Assembly: GCA_965200435.1 (NCBI GenBank)
Contig: OZ241337.1
Coordinates: 2,294,001 to 2,358,000, forward strand
From: Bin75 sp965200435
GTDB taxonomy: Bacteria > Nitrospirota > Nitrospiria > Nitrospirales > UBA8639
Direction of reading: 5' to 3'
DNA length: 64,000 nt
The translations under genes were made by a program, and so were the position numbers. Below, one piece after another: positions 50,353 through 59,123 of this stretch (positions within the stretch are counted from its first letter, which is position 1; every line of letters starts with the position of its first letter). The notes under the pieces were generated by a model. The model made no database searches, was not told the origin of the DNA, and worked only from the letters and a program-made list of their open reading frames with translations.

Positions 50353-51546
50353 TCAGAATTGGATGCCCCGCATCTGGGCAATCTGGTTGACGTCTTTATC
50401 CCCGCGTCCCGAGAGGTTCATGATCAGGATTTGGCTTTTCTTCATCTTCGGGGCCCATTTCATGACTTCGGCCACGGCATGGGCGCTTTCCAGGGCGGGA
50501 ATGATCCCTTCTTCCCTGGACAGCAGGTCGAAGGCTTCCAGGGCTTCCTGGTCGGTCGCCGAGGTGTACTGAATGCGACTTGAATCATGGTGCATGGCGT
50601 GTTCGGGGCCGACCGCGGGATAATCGAGCCCGGCGGACACCGAATGCGTGCTGTTGATTTGGCCATGCCGGTCCTGAAGCAGATAGGTCATGGTTCCGTG
50701 AAGCACGCCCGGCACTCCACCGGCAAATCGAGCGGCATGTTTGCCGCTGGCCAAGCCCATTCCACCGGCTTCCACCCCTATCATTTGAATCCGGGTATCC
50801 CTGATGAACGGGTAGAACAGGCCGATGCTGTTGCTGCCGCCCCCCACGCAGGCCACCAGGCAATGAGGCAGTGATCCCTCCGCGGCAAGGATTTGCCGTC
50901 GGGCCTCCCGGCCGATCACCGATTGGAAATCGCGGATCATCATCGGATAGGGATGCGCCCCCAGCACGGAACCCAGCAAGTAATGCGTGGTGCGCACGTT
51001 CGTGGTCCAGTCGCGCATGGCCTCGCTGATGGCGTCCTTGAGCGTCCGGCTGCCCGCGTCCACGCCGGTGACTTTCGCGCCGAGCAAGCGCATGCGAAAG
51101 ACGTTGAGCGTCTGGCGCGCCATGTCTTCCGTCCCCATGTACACTTCCGCTTCCAGCCCGAACATGGCGGCAATGGTCGCGACCGCCACCCCGTGTTGGC
51201 CGGCGCCGGTTTCCGCGATGATGCGCCGTTTCTTCATGCGTTTCGTGAGCAGCGCCTGTCCCACGGTGTTGTTGATCTTGTGCGCGCCGGTATGACACAG
51301 GTCCTCCCGCTTGAGATAGATCTTGGCACCACCCAGCGTCCTGGTGAGCTGTTTGGCGAAGTACAGGGGAGTCGGACGCCCCACGTATTGTCTCAAACAG
51401 TCGCGGAATTCTTTTTGAAAACTGCGGTCTCGGCGAACTTTCGCATAGACCTTTTCCAGTTCCAGGATTGCCGGCATGAGGGTTTCGGGAACGTATTGCC
51501 CTCCATATTTGCCGAACCGGCTTTGTTTAACGGGAACGCGTGCCAT
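50353..51546 (-). CDS. trpB: tryptophan synthase beta chain
   Basis: A PLP enzyme joining indole and serine. The 397-aa protein has FGGQYVPE-like KYGGQYVPETLMPA, the PLP lysine in HTGAHKINNTVGQALL, AETGAGQHGVA, CVGGGSNSIG and LSGRGDKDV. ATG 51546 is the family start; eight residues further upstream in frame are unsupported. Confidence 0.97.
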   Translation of the reverse strand: MARVPVKQSRFGKYGGQYVPETLMPAILELEKVYAKVRRDRSFQKEFRDCLRQYVGRPTPLYFAKQLTRTLGGAKIYLKREDLCHTGAHKINNTVGQALLTKRMKKRRIIAETGAGQHGVAVATIAAMFGLEAEVYMGTEDMARQTLNVFRMRLLGAKVTGVDAGSRTLKDAISEAMRDWTTNVRTTHYLLGSVLGAHPYPMMIRDFQSVIGREARRQILAAEGSLPHCLVACVGGGSNSIGLFYPFIRDTRIQMIGVEAGGMGLASGKHAARFAGGVPGVLHGTMTYLLQDRHGQINSTHSVSAGLDYPAVGPEHAMHHDSSRIQYTSATDQEALEAFDLLSREEGIIPALESAHAVAEVMKWAPKMKKSQILIMNLSGRGDKDVNQIAQMRGIQF

Positions 51547-51569
51547 GGGTACTTCCGTTTTTACCCTCA

Positions 51570-51600
51570 CCTGAATCCTCTCCGATCAAGGGAGAGGAAC
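51570..51600. repeat. REP-like palindrome
   Basis: In the 138-bp gap between trpF and trpB, CCTCTCC (51577-51583) pairs with GGAGAGG (51591-51597) around GATCAAG. A TGAGGGTA tail on the minus strand completes the widespread CCCTCTCCC-TTGAT-GGAGAGG-TGAGGG family also hinted at 3199. It may cause some polarity inside the trp operon. Confidence 0.55.
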
Positions 51601-51684
51601 CTTGGCGGAATACTCTTCCTGATGACCTATCATGATAACACAACGCCTAAGGGTAGTTACTATGAGTCAGTATATCGGCTCGAT

Positions 51685-52320
51685 TTATGACGACACAAGT
51701 TTCACGGCTTGGATGAGGGCCGTCACTTTCGCCGGATCTTTCTTGCCCGGACTGACTTCGACGCCGCTGCTGACGTCCACACCGTACGGCCGCACTTTCC
51801 GGATCGCCTCCTGGACGTTATCGGCAGTGAGCCCTCCCGCCAGCAAGAAGGAAAACGATCCGGCGGCTTCCGCCGCAAGGTCCCAGTCCGCGGTTTTGCC
51901 CGTTCCTCCGTAGGCTGTCTCGGAAAAGGCATCCAGGACGAATCCCCGGACTCGAGAGCGACCCTTATATTCGGCCATGGCGAAGAGCGTGTTGCGGTCA
52001 CGGAGCCGGATTCCTCTGATAACCGGACGCCCCAGCGATTCACAATACTCCGCGGATTCGTCCCCATGAATTTGTGCGAGCGTCAACCCGCATTCATCCA
52101 TGGTCTTGCGAACAATGTCGGGCTCCGCATTGACGAAGACCCCGATGGACAACACGAACGGCGGCAAATTGCCTACAATGGACTTGACGACGTTCAGACT
52201 GACGTTACGCGGACTTTTTCTGTAGAAGACAAACCCGAGCGCATCGGCTCCGGCGTCGATGGCTTGGAAGGCGTCGATAAGGTTCGTAATCCCACAGATT
52301 TTGATTTTCGGCAGAGCCAT
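51685..52320 (-). CDS. trpF: phosphoribosylanthranilate isomerase
   Basis: The 211-aa TIM barrel has KIKICGITNLIDAFQAIDAGADALGFVFY split by the first helix (catalytic Cys in KICG), SPRNVSL, AQIHGDES, VLDAFSETAYGGTGKTADW (catalytic Asp) and LAGGLTADNVQEAI. ATG 52320 is the family start, placing it 31 bp after trpC. Confidence 0.96.
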   Translation of the reverse strand: MALPKIKICGITNLIDAFQAIDAGADALGFVFYRKSPRNVSLNVVKSIVGNLPPFVLSIGVFVNAEPDIVRKTMDECGLTLAQIHGDESAEYCESLGRPVIRGIRLRDRNTLFAMAEYKGRSRVRGFVLDAFSETAYGGTGKTADWDLAAEAAGSFSFLLAGGLTADNVQEAIRKVRPYGVDVSSGVEVSPGKKDPAKVTALIQAVKLVSS

Positions 52321-52351
52321 GATCTGATAATCGATAGGAGAGAAACGGTTG

Positions 52352-53206
52352 TTAAATCCAGCGGGCTTCTTGTACAGGCTGACAGGTTGCGTCGTCCTGT
52401 CCGGCCGTTCCTCGTAGGTCATGAATTTTGGCGCCGATGTCATCGGCTCGAACCAATGATTCACCCACCAGCATGGCCTTGGCTCCAGCTCCCAGAATCT
52501 GCAAGACGTCTTCGCGTCTGTGGATTCCACTTTCGCTCACGATGAGTTTCCCGGAAGGAATCCGGGGAGCGAGTTGTTGGGTCACCGAAAGATCGACCGA
52601 GAAGGTTGTGAGATCCCGGTTGTTGATGCCAATCATGACCGCGCCGGGAATGCGTTCCAGAACCGTATCGACTTCAGATTCGTTGTGCGTTTCTACCAGG
52701 ACGTCGAGCGTCAAGCCTCTGGCCATTGCATAGAAGTCTTCGAGTTGAAGCCGGTCCAGGGCTGCCACGATGAGCAGGATCGCATCGGCCCCATAGGCGC
52801 GTGCTTCATAGAATTGGACGTCTTCGATCATGAATTCCTTGTTCAAGGCCGGCAGGCCTACGTGGTCCTTGACGCGAGCCAAGTCGGCAACATGGCCTTG
52901 AAAGAATTCACGATCCGTCAAGACCGATACCGCCGCTGCTCCGTGTTTCTTGTACGTGCCGGCAATCCCGGCCGGGTCGAACCAGTCTTGAAACTCCGGC
53001 CGCATCAATCCCCGGCTGGGTGACGCCTTTTTGATTTCCGTAATCAGGGCCGGGCAGTCTGGCGTACAAGCCGCCTCCAGGGCCGTGACAAAGCCCAACG
53101 GCTCGGGCCGGTCTGCGATTTTCCCTTTGAGTCCGGCCAGGTAGCCGCGGCTTTTCTTACGGCGGAGTTCCGCCTTCTTATGTTCCAGGATACGCTCCAG
53201 GATCAT
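52352..53206 (-). CDS. trpC: indole-3-glycerol phosphate synthase
   Basis: The 284-aa TIM barrel has ILERILEHKKAELRRKK, LITEIKKASPSRGLM (catalytic Lys), LTDREFFQGHVADL, PALNKEFMIEDVQFYEARAYGADAILLI, VETHNESEVD, GINNRDLTTF and VSESGIH. It overlaps trpD by 4 bp. The last 20 residues are a hydrophilic extension beyond the barrel. Confidence 0.97.
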   Translation of the reverse strand: MILERILEHKKAELRRKKSRGYLAGLKGKIADRPEPLGFVTALEAACTPDCPALITEIKKASPSRGLMRPEFQDWFDPAGIAGTYKKHGAAAVSVLTDREFFQGHVADLARVKDHVGLPALNKEFMIEDVQFYEARAYGADAILLIVAALDRLQLEDFYAMARGLTLDVLVETHNESEVDTVLERIPGAVMIGINNRDLTTFSVDLSVTQQLAPRIPSGKLIVSESGIHRREDVLQILGAGAKAMLVGESLVRADDIGAKIHDLRGTAGQDDATCQPVQEARWI

Positions 53207-54222
53207 CCGGCAGTCTCCTTCGAAAACAGGACAAGTTTCTGAAACTTCTCGTACGCGCCACCGCTATCCAAGGCATTCGCAGCTTGGCGATACCCTTCCT
53301 TCAGATTTTTGGCTTTCCCGCAGGCCACGAACGCCGGGGCGGCATTCATGAGCACCACGTCCCGTTTGGCGCTACGATGCCCTTTGAGAATCTCCTGGAT
53401 GATGATCGCATTGTCTTCTGGGGTTCCGCCAAGCAAGTCTTTCGGACTGACCCTGGTTAATCCAAAATCTTCCGGTGCCACATGATAACTGGAAATCCGT
53501 CCGGCTTTCCCTTCGGATACGTAGGTAAAATCGGTCAGCGTGAGTTCATCCAATCCATCCTTGCCGTGCAGCACGAAACAATGTTGGGTACCCAAGCGGA
53601 TGAGGACTTGGGCCAACTTTTCCGTTAAGGCCTGCTCGTAGACTCCTAAAATCTGGACGCCAGCGCCGGCGGGATTGGACAACGGTCCCATAATATTCAT
53701 CAGCGTTCGAAGGCCCATTTCGGAACGGGGCTTGGCGCAATGTTTCATGGCTCCGTGATAGAGCGGGGCGAACAAAAATCCAATCCCGATTTCGTTGACG
53801 CAGGCCTCCACTTGTTCCGGGGCGAGATCGATCTTGATGCCCATTGCGGCTAATACGTCCGCACTTCCGGACCGTGAAGTGACCGACCGGTTTCCGTGCT
53901 TGGCAACGGTGATGCCTCCTCCTGCTACCACAAATGCCGTCGCGGTGGAGATATTAAAGGTATTGGATCGATCTCCACCGGTGCCGCAGGTATCCACGAC
54001 CTGGGGAGATCCCACGTGGATGCGTATCGCCATTTCCCGCATGGCCTTGACCGACCCCGTGATTTCCTCGACGGTCTCGCCCTTCATGCGAAGGCCCATA
54101 AGGTAGGCGGCAATTTGGGATTCGGATGTGGCACCCTGCATGATCTCAAGCATGACGTCATAGGCTTCCTTTTCCGTGAGGTTGATGCCCTCGACCAGTT
54201 TTGCAAGCGTAGCTTTGATCAT
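53203..54222 (-). CDS. trpD: anthranilate phosphoribosyltransferase
   Basis: Transfers phosphoribose from PRPP to anthranilate. The 339-aa product has DTCGTGGDRSNTFNISTATAFVVAGGGITVAKHGNRSVTSRSGSADVL, broken here by its glycine loops, GIGFLFAPLYHGAMKH and RTLMNIMGPLSNPAGA. It overlaps trpG and trpC by ATGA, giving tight coupling. Confidence 0.97.
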   Translation of the reverse strand: MIKATLAKLVEGINLTEKEAYDVMLEIMQGATSESQIAAYLMGLRMKGETVEEITGSVKAMREMAIRIHVGSPQVVDTCGTGGDRSNTFNISTATAFVVAGGGITVAKHGNRSVTSRSGSADVLAAMGIKIDLAPEQVEACVNEIGIGFLFAPLYHGAMKHCAKPRSEMGLRTLMNIMGPLSNPAGAGVQILGVYEQALTEKLAQVLIRLGTQHCFVLHGKDGLDELTLTDFTYVSEGKAGRISSYHVAPEDFGLTRVSPKDLLGGTPEDNAIIIQEILKGHRSAKRDVVLMNAAPAFVACGKAKNLKEGYRQAANALDSGGAYEKFQKLVLFSKETAG

Positions 54223-54812
54223 GCCGTCTTCCCTTCACCATTTCCGGCTCCGGGCTCAAGGAAGTTTCGCAAGAGATCCATGCCGGATTTCGTGAGGATC
54301 GATTCCGGATGGAACTGGACGCCTTCCGCGCCGGTCGGAAGATGCCGGAGTCCCATGATTTCGCCTTCCTCCGTCTCCGCTGAAATTTCGAAATCGTTAG
54401 GCAAGGTTTCTTTGTTGACGATGAGCGAATGATACCGCGTGGCTTCAAACGGGTTGGGCAGGCCTCGAAAAATCGTTTGATTGTCGTGTTTGACCAACGA
54501 CGTTTTCCCGTGCATCAGGCGACCGGCGCGAATGATCTCACCGCCGAAGGCAAAGGCCAGAGACTGATGCCCCAGACAGACGCCCAACAGCGGAACGCAC
54601 CCGGCAAATCGACGGATCACCTCCACGGAAATTCCCGCCTCGTTGGGCGTACAGGGACCGGGAGAAATCACAATGCGCGACGGACTCAGTTGTAGAATCT
54701 CATCCACCGTGATTTTATCGTTTCGATACACGTCAATATCGGTGCCCAGTTTCCCCAAGTACTGAACCAGGTTGTACGTAAAGGAGTCATAGTTGTCGAT
54801 CATGAGCAGCAT
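54219..54812 (-). CDS. trpG: anthranilate synthase glutaminase subunit
   Basis: The 197-aa class I glutamine amidotransferase supplies ammonia to TrpE. It has MIDNYDSFTYNLVQYLG, ISPGPCTPNEAG, the nucleophile Cys in LGVCLGHQSLAFAFGG and the His-Glu pair in GVQFHPESILT. It may also serve p-aminobenzoate synthesis as PabA; the trp context favours TrpG. Confidence 0.96.
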   Translation of the reverse strand: MLLMIDNYDSFTYNLVQYLGKLGTDIDVYRNDKITVDEILQLSPSRIVISPGPCTPNEAGISVEVIRRFAGCVPLLGVCLGHQSLAFAFGGEIIRAGRLMHGKTSLVKHDNQTIFRGLPNPFEATRYHSLIVNKETLPNDFEISAETEEGEIMGLRHLPTGAEGVQFHPESILTKSGMDLLRNFLEPGAGNGEGKTA

Positions 54813-54843
54813 ACAATGACCAGATACCGTCGGATCACCGTCG

Positions 54844-56340
54844 TTATTCCAATCCCTGTTCCGCCAATTCGATGCTTCGCATCATGGCGCGGGCTTTGTT
54901 GCAGGTTTCTTCGTATTCCTTCGCCGGATCCGAATCGGCGACGATCCCCGCGCCGGCTTGAATAAAGGCGTTCCGGCCCTTAATGACAATGGTTCGAATA
55001 TTGATGCAGGTATCCATATTCCCCGAGAAACTGAAATATCCCACGGCGCCGGCATAGGGGCCTCGTGGCGTGGGTTCAAGTTCTTTAATGATCTGCATGG
55101 CCCGGATTTTCGGCGCCCCGGAAACCGTGCCGGCGGGGAAACAGGCCTTCATCACGTCATACGCGTCTTGTCCCGGATTCAACGTGCCGGTCACTTGCGA
55201 GACAATGTGCATGACGTGAGAGTATCGTTCGATTTTCATAAACGGATCAAGCGTCACCGTGCCCGTTTGAGCTACCCGCCCGACGTCGTTCCGTCCCAAA
55301 TCGACCAGCATGACGTGTTCGGCGCGCTCTTTTGTATCGGCCAACAGTTCTTCGGCCAATGCCTGATCCTCCGCGACCGTGGTCCCTCGCTTTCGCGTCC
55401 CTGCGATCGGACGGACGACAATCTGCTTGCCTTCGCACCGGACTAGAATTTCCGGTGAGGATCCGACCAATTCGACTCCCGCGACCCGGAGATAGAACGT
55501 GTACGGCGAAGGATTAATGACCCGTAACGCGCGATAGATTTCCAGGGAGGGCGCGTGGATTCTGGTCTGCCATCGCTGGGAGACGACAGCCTGCACGATA
55601 TCGCCAGCCTGAATATATTCTTTAATCCGCATCACCATTTTTTCAAAATTAGTCTGGGTCATATTGGAGGTAAAGCGTGGCACGTGCCGGCGCGCGGAGA
55701 CAGCAGGGTACCGCAAAGGGGTCCTGAGCTTCGCAATCATTTTTTCGATTCGGGTTGTGGCATCCACGTAGGCGGATTTGATGGCTGATTGCCTGGAAGA
55801 CGTGATATGAGCATTGGCCACGACTTTGATCGTATGCCGCATGTTGTCGAAAATCAGAAGCGTGTCCGTGACGAAGAAGGCGAACAGGGGCAAGCGCGTG
55901 GAATTTTTGGGAGATCCGGGGACCGGTTCGAAAAATCGCACCACGTCATATCCCAGATAGCCGACGGCTCCTCCGACAAAGCGGGGGAGGTCGGGCACTC
56001 GCACCGGTTGAAACTCGTCCAGCATGGAGCGGATATGGTCCAAAGGATTGCACCCTAACGGCCGGGTTTCCGTTTTGTGCCCTTTCTTGACGTGGAGGTT
56101 GCCGTCGTCTTCCCATAGCACTTGTGTGGCCCCGCTGCCCAAAAAAGAATACTGCGCCCAGTGCTCGCCGCCTTCGATACTTTCAAGCAAGAAAGCCGTA
56201 TCGCCCGAATTGATTTTCGAAAACGCGCTGACCGGCGTCTCCCGGTCCGCCAGAATTTCGCGATACACCGGCACCAGATTCCCCATCTCGGCCAATTCAC
56301 GAAATTGAGCCAAACTTGTTGAATAACAAGGCTTTTTCAT
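54844..56340 (-). CDS. trpE: anthranilate synthase component I
   Basis: Converts chorismate to anthranilate. The 498-aa protein has an N-terminal regulatory region (FLLESIEGGEHWAQYSFLG; LLES is the Trp feedback site), IKEYIQAGDIVQAVVSQRW, AGTRKRGTT, RAEHVMLVDLGRNDVGRVAQ and CFPAGTVSGAPKIRAMQII. ATG 56340 is used; GTG 56349 is possible. TTGACT at 56377-56372 is a weak -35 candidate just upstream. It is the first gene of the trp set. Confidence 0.96.
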   Translation of the reverse strand: MKKPCYSTSLAQFRELAEMGNLVPVYREILADRETPVSAFSKINSGDTAFLLESIEGGEHWAQYSFLGSGATQVLWEDDGNLHVKKGHKTETRPLGCNPLDHIRSMLDEFQPVRVPDLPRFVGGAVGYLGYDVVRFFEPVPGSPKNSTRLPLFAFFVTDTLLIFDNMRHTIKVVANAHITSSRQSAIKSAYVDATTRIEKMIAKLRTPLRYPAVSARRHVPRFTSNMTQTNFEKMVMRIKEYIQAGDIVQAVVSQRWQTRIHAPSLEIYRALRVINPSPYTFYLRVAGVELVGSSPEILVRCEGKQIVVRPIAGTRKRGTTVAEDQALAEELLADTKERAEHVMLVDLGRNDVGRVAQTGTVTLDPFMKIERYSHVMHIVSQVTGTLNPGQDAYDVMKACFPAGTVSGAPKIRAMQIIKELEPTPRGPYAGAVGYFSFSGNMDTCINIRTIVIKGRNAFIQAGAGIVADSDPAKEYEETCNKARAMMRSIELAEQGLE

Positions 56341-56349
56341 GCCAGGCAC

Positions 56350-56693
56350 GGTATCATGCAGCCTTAATTCAAGTCAATGAAACACAGTAGAAGAGACCGT
56401 GTCTGTGTTCAGGCATTCGTAGACACTTCTGTCTTTGTCTGTCAGCCCCGATCCTCGATGACAAATGTCGGGGACAGGCTATTTGTCATCGGGGGTCCAG
56501 GGTTTTTGTCTTTGCAGTAACCGCATTTCATGCGGTTTGGAGAGGCTACTTGCAACGAAGCGCCATAAGCTTGTCCTCGACATCTGTCATCGAGGGATGG
56601 CGCAGCGACAAAAGAAGGCGAGGAGCGCACCTTTCATTTCGTCAACGAATGACGGAAGATTGACAATCCTCCAGTGGACTTTCTTTGACAGAC
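56350..56693. repeat. intergenic region with REP-like palindromes
   Basis: This 344-bp gap between nirK and trpE has no credible gene. It holds AACCGCAT/ATGCGGTT with a 3-nt loop (near 56520-56540) and a CGATGACAAAT/ATTTGTCATCG palindrome (56456-56491). A second inverted copy of the GATGACA-ATGTCG-GGACA motif lies at about 56570-56595. The GGGGACAGGC core is typical of REP-like units. TTCCGTCATTCGTTGAC (minus strand, 56657-56641) recurs at 62980-62996. Confidence 0.55.
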
Positions 56694-57698
56694 TTATTGA
56701 AGGCCTTTGTAGATGTCGGGATTCTTTTTCCCTTCCACCTTCAGGAGACCAAGCGCGCCTTTCTCGATACGAAAAATCGAGTGATCCACCGAGATATACG
56801 TGCCCGGCACTTCCACGGTAAATTCCGCGATGGAAGATCCCGCGGCCGGTACCAGCGTGGTCTGTACGTTTTCCAGGGGTGGAGTCGTGAGCGAACCTTC
56901 CGTCCAGACTTTGTCGAAGATTTCGCCGATGATGTGCCATGACGACACCAGGTTGGGGCCGGCATTGCCGAAGAAAATCCTGATCTTGTCGCCGGCCTTG
57001 GCGTGAAGCGGATTTTTGACCAGGAGGCCGGCCATGCCGTTGTAGACCACGTAGGTGGGGTGCTCATCCGAGCCTTTTGCATGATCGAATTCCAGGATAC
57101 CGTCCTTGCCTTCCTTGGTGTAGAAATCGCTCTGGAGGACGTAGAATTCCTTATCCACGGGAGGCAGACCGCCCGCAGGTTCCACGAGGATCATGCCATA
57201 CATGCCGTTTGCAATGTGAGCCGGGATTGACGGCGATGCGGTGGCGCAATGGTACACGTAGAGTCCGGGATTGATCGCTTTGAAACTCAGCCCGGTTTTT
57301 TCTCCGGGTTCGGTATTCAGCATCGCGGCGCCGCCGCCGGGTCCATTGACTGCATGGAAGTCGATATTGTGACTTTCGCTGCTGTCCTTAGCGTTGGTTA
57401 AATGGATTTGCACGGTATCGCCCTCCCGAACCCGGATCATGGGCCCGGGCACGGTGCCGTTGAAACTCCAGAATTTATATTGTTTCTCTTCGGCGATTGT
57501 GCCGACGTATTCTTTCGCTTCCATCTCGACCACGACCGTGGCCGGTTTGGTCCGGGTAATGGGGGGAGGAACGTTCGGCGCCGTCGAGAGTTGGGCTTTG
57601 ATGGTTGCCGCTGACGCCAGGACCGGACAGCCGGCCAGGCACAGGGCAACAATCCATGTACAACGAATCCCTGCTTTTCGAGAAAATTCCTGCTGCAT
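56694..57698 (-). CDS. nirK: copper nitrite reductase, NO-forming
   Basis: Reduces nitrite to NO in the periplasm. The 334-aa two-cupredoxin protein has a signal peptide (about 1-30). Type 1 Cu ligands are His110, Cys151, His161 and Met166; type 2 ligands are His115, His150 and His306; catalytic Asp113 and His255 are also present. The usual length is 330-380, so it is complete. AAGGAGG precedes ATG 57698. NirK is near-universal in Nitrospira. Confidence 0.95.
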   Translation of the reverse strand: MQQEFSRKAGIRCTWIVALCLAGCPVLASAATIKAQLSTAPNVPPPITRTKPATVVVEMEAKEYVGTIAEEKQYKFWSFNGTVPGPMIRVREGDTVQIHLTNAKDSSESHNIDFHAVNGPGGGAAMLNTEPGEKTGLSFKAINPGLYVYHCATASPSIPAHIANGMYGMILVEPAGGLPPVDKEFYVLQSDFYTKEGKDGILEFDHAKGSDEHPTYVVYNGMAGLLVKNPLHAKAGDKIRIFFGNAGPNLVSSWHIIGEIFDKVWTEGSLTTPPLENVQTTLVPAAGSSIAEFTVEVPGTYISVDHSIFRIEKGALGLLKVEGKKNPDIYKGLQ

Positions 57699-57786
57699 TC
57701 CATGACCTCCTTGAGTTATGAATAAAAAGTTCTATCTTGCGCTGTCCCGTTCGGACTTCCGGGATCAATGCGTTTCTTGAATGTTG

Positions 57787-57915
57787 CTACAACGGAAGGC
57801 AACGGCCTATTGCCAGGATATCCTTTGGGACCAGTGTCGCCCCGCTGACATCGAGTAGGCCGTCGGGAAGAAAGGAAAGCGGAGGAACGGTTTTCAGAAG
57901 ATCGAGGTTATGCAT
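57787..57915 (-). CDS. possible 42-aa ORF upstream of nirK
   Basis: The 414-bp gap between nirK and the FAH gene contains an ORF with GAAAGG before ATG 57915. Its product LPDGLLDVSGATLVPKDILAIGRCL faintly resembles a segment of the MutS2 N-terminal region, so it could be a gene remnant or chance. Co-transcription with nirK is possible. The remaining gap holds the promoter listed next. Confidence 0.22.
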   Translation of the reverse strand: MHNLDLLKTVPPLSFLPDGLLDVSGATLVPKDILAIGRCLPL

Positions 57916-58013
57916 GTTTGGCCTTTCACGGGGTTATCTTGAAGGTGCGCTTCAGGGTTGCCCGGCGCATTCATCTGCAATATGAGGATTGCCAAGACTC
58001 TTTTGGGAAGGCA

Positions 58014-58022
58014 TGGTATACT
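58014..58022 (+). promoter_or_regulatory. extended -10 promoter before FAH gene
   Basis: TGGTATACT is a good extended -10 box about 90 bp before the FAH ATG. No convincing -35 lies 17 bp upstream, as is usual for extended -10 promoters. Confidence 0.4.
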
Positions 58023-58112
58023 ACTTATCTGAGTAAGGCAATTGGACCGTTGACCGTACAAGGAGGTCAACGCATCTGAAATCTTCGTTGTCACGTCCTC
58101 GGCAGAAACTTC

Positions 58113-58913
58113 ATGAAGATAATCCGTTTTCAGGACAATGAGGGTAACGTCCGCCACGGCAAGTGGGCGGATGAGGGATCGGCTTGGCTCCTTGAGAAAA
58201 CCGTTGACGAAACGTATCGGGTGCCCGACACGGTCGTTCGGATTGAAAAACTTCTCGCTCCGGTCGAACCTTCGAACATTCTTGGCGTGGGGTTGAATTA
58301 CCGGCGGCATGCAGAAGAAATGGGCACAAGCGTTTCCCAATACCCCGTACTGTTTATCAAGGCGGTCAATGCGCTGGCTCATCCCGGTGACCCCATCGTT
58401 ATTCCCGAAGTCGCCTCGGGGCAAGTCGATTGCGAGGGCGAACTGGCAGTCGTCATTGGAAGGGCTGGGAAGAACATTCAACGGGATCAGGCCCTCGACT
58501 ACGTGCTGGGATATACGTGCGCCAACGACGTGAGCGCGAGACGCTGGCAGAAAGAGGGTGGTGGCAAACAGTGGTGCAGGGGGAAATCCTTTGATACGTT
58601 TTGTCCTCTCGGACCCTGTCTGGTCACAACCGATGACATTCCCAATCCGAATACCCTCAAGATCAAAACGACGCTCAATGGGGAGATTATACAGGATTCG
58701 ACCACCGCGGACATGATTTTCGACGTGCCCTCCCTCATCAGTTTCTTGAGCGAAGGGACAACGTTGTTGCCGGGGACGGTCATTCTGACGGGGACTCCGC
58801 AAGGCGTCGGGTTTGCACGGAACCCGCCGGTCTTTCTCAAAAATGGAGATACGGTCACCATTGAAATAGAACGAATCGGAACGTTGCGCTGTCCCGTTTC
58901 CGAAGAAGCCTAA
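58113..58913 (+). CDS. fumarylacetoacetate hydrolase-family protein
   Basis: A 266-aa member of the FAH/HpcE fold. It has ILGVGLNYRRHAEEMG, the metal-site EGELAVVIGRAGKNI, GYTCANDVSARRWQKEGGGKQW (typical), SFDTFCPLGPCLVT and VILTGTPQGVGFAR. Members hydrolyse or decarboxylate beta-diketo acids (acylpyruvase, oxaloacetate decarboxylase); which reaction applies cannot be told here. Confidence 0.9.
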   Translation: MKIIRFQDNEGNVRHGKWADEGSAWLLEKTVDETYRVPDTVVRIEKLLAPVEPSNILGVGLNYRRHAEEMGTSVSQYPVLFIKAVNALAHPGDPIVIPEVASGQVDCEGELAVVIGRAGKNIQRDQALDYVLGYTCANDVSARRWQKEGGGKQWCRGKSFDTFCPLGPCLVTTDDIPNPNTLKIKTTLNGEIIQDSTTADMIFDVPSLISFLSEGTTLLPGTVILTGTPQGVGFARNPPVFLKNGDTVTIEIERIGTLRCPVSEEA

Positions 58914-58922
58914 AAAGCCCTC

Positions 58923-59100
58923 TGTATCCGTTCAGAAACCTGTGGCGCTTCTCGAAACAGGAGGAGAGGCTTTGCCACGTCCACCAGGCAACTCCCGCAT
59001 CAGGGGGTATTATGTAGCGCAGTTCCAGCCTCGTCAGAACATGCTGCCCAACTCACCGGGCGAACGCGGGCACGTTCAGGTGCGTCTCTGCGGACCCAAG
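58923..59100 (+). mobile_element. decayed left end of an IS481-like element
   Basis: Begins with the same TGTAT and GTTCAGAAACC end as the two full copies. It then reads CTCGAAACAGGAGGAGAGG and CGCATCAGGGGGT with mismatches. In protein terms it gives MALLETGGEA and RIRGYYVAQFQPR against MALLETGGEA and RIRGFYRLTQFGHR of copy 2. Similarity fades past about 59060; no right end is seen. It is an older relative rather than a copy of the active one. Confidence 0.7.
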
Positions 59101-59123
59101 GAGGAAGACCAAGAAGGAAATGC

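Noticed and set aside
57894..58802. 302-aa minus-strand frame over the FAH gene
   Set aside because: It is antisense to a well-conserved FAH-family gene and has no domain signature.
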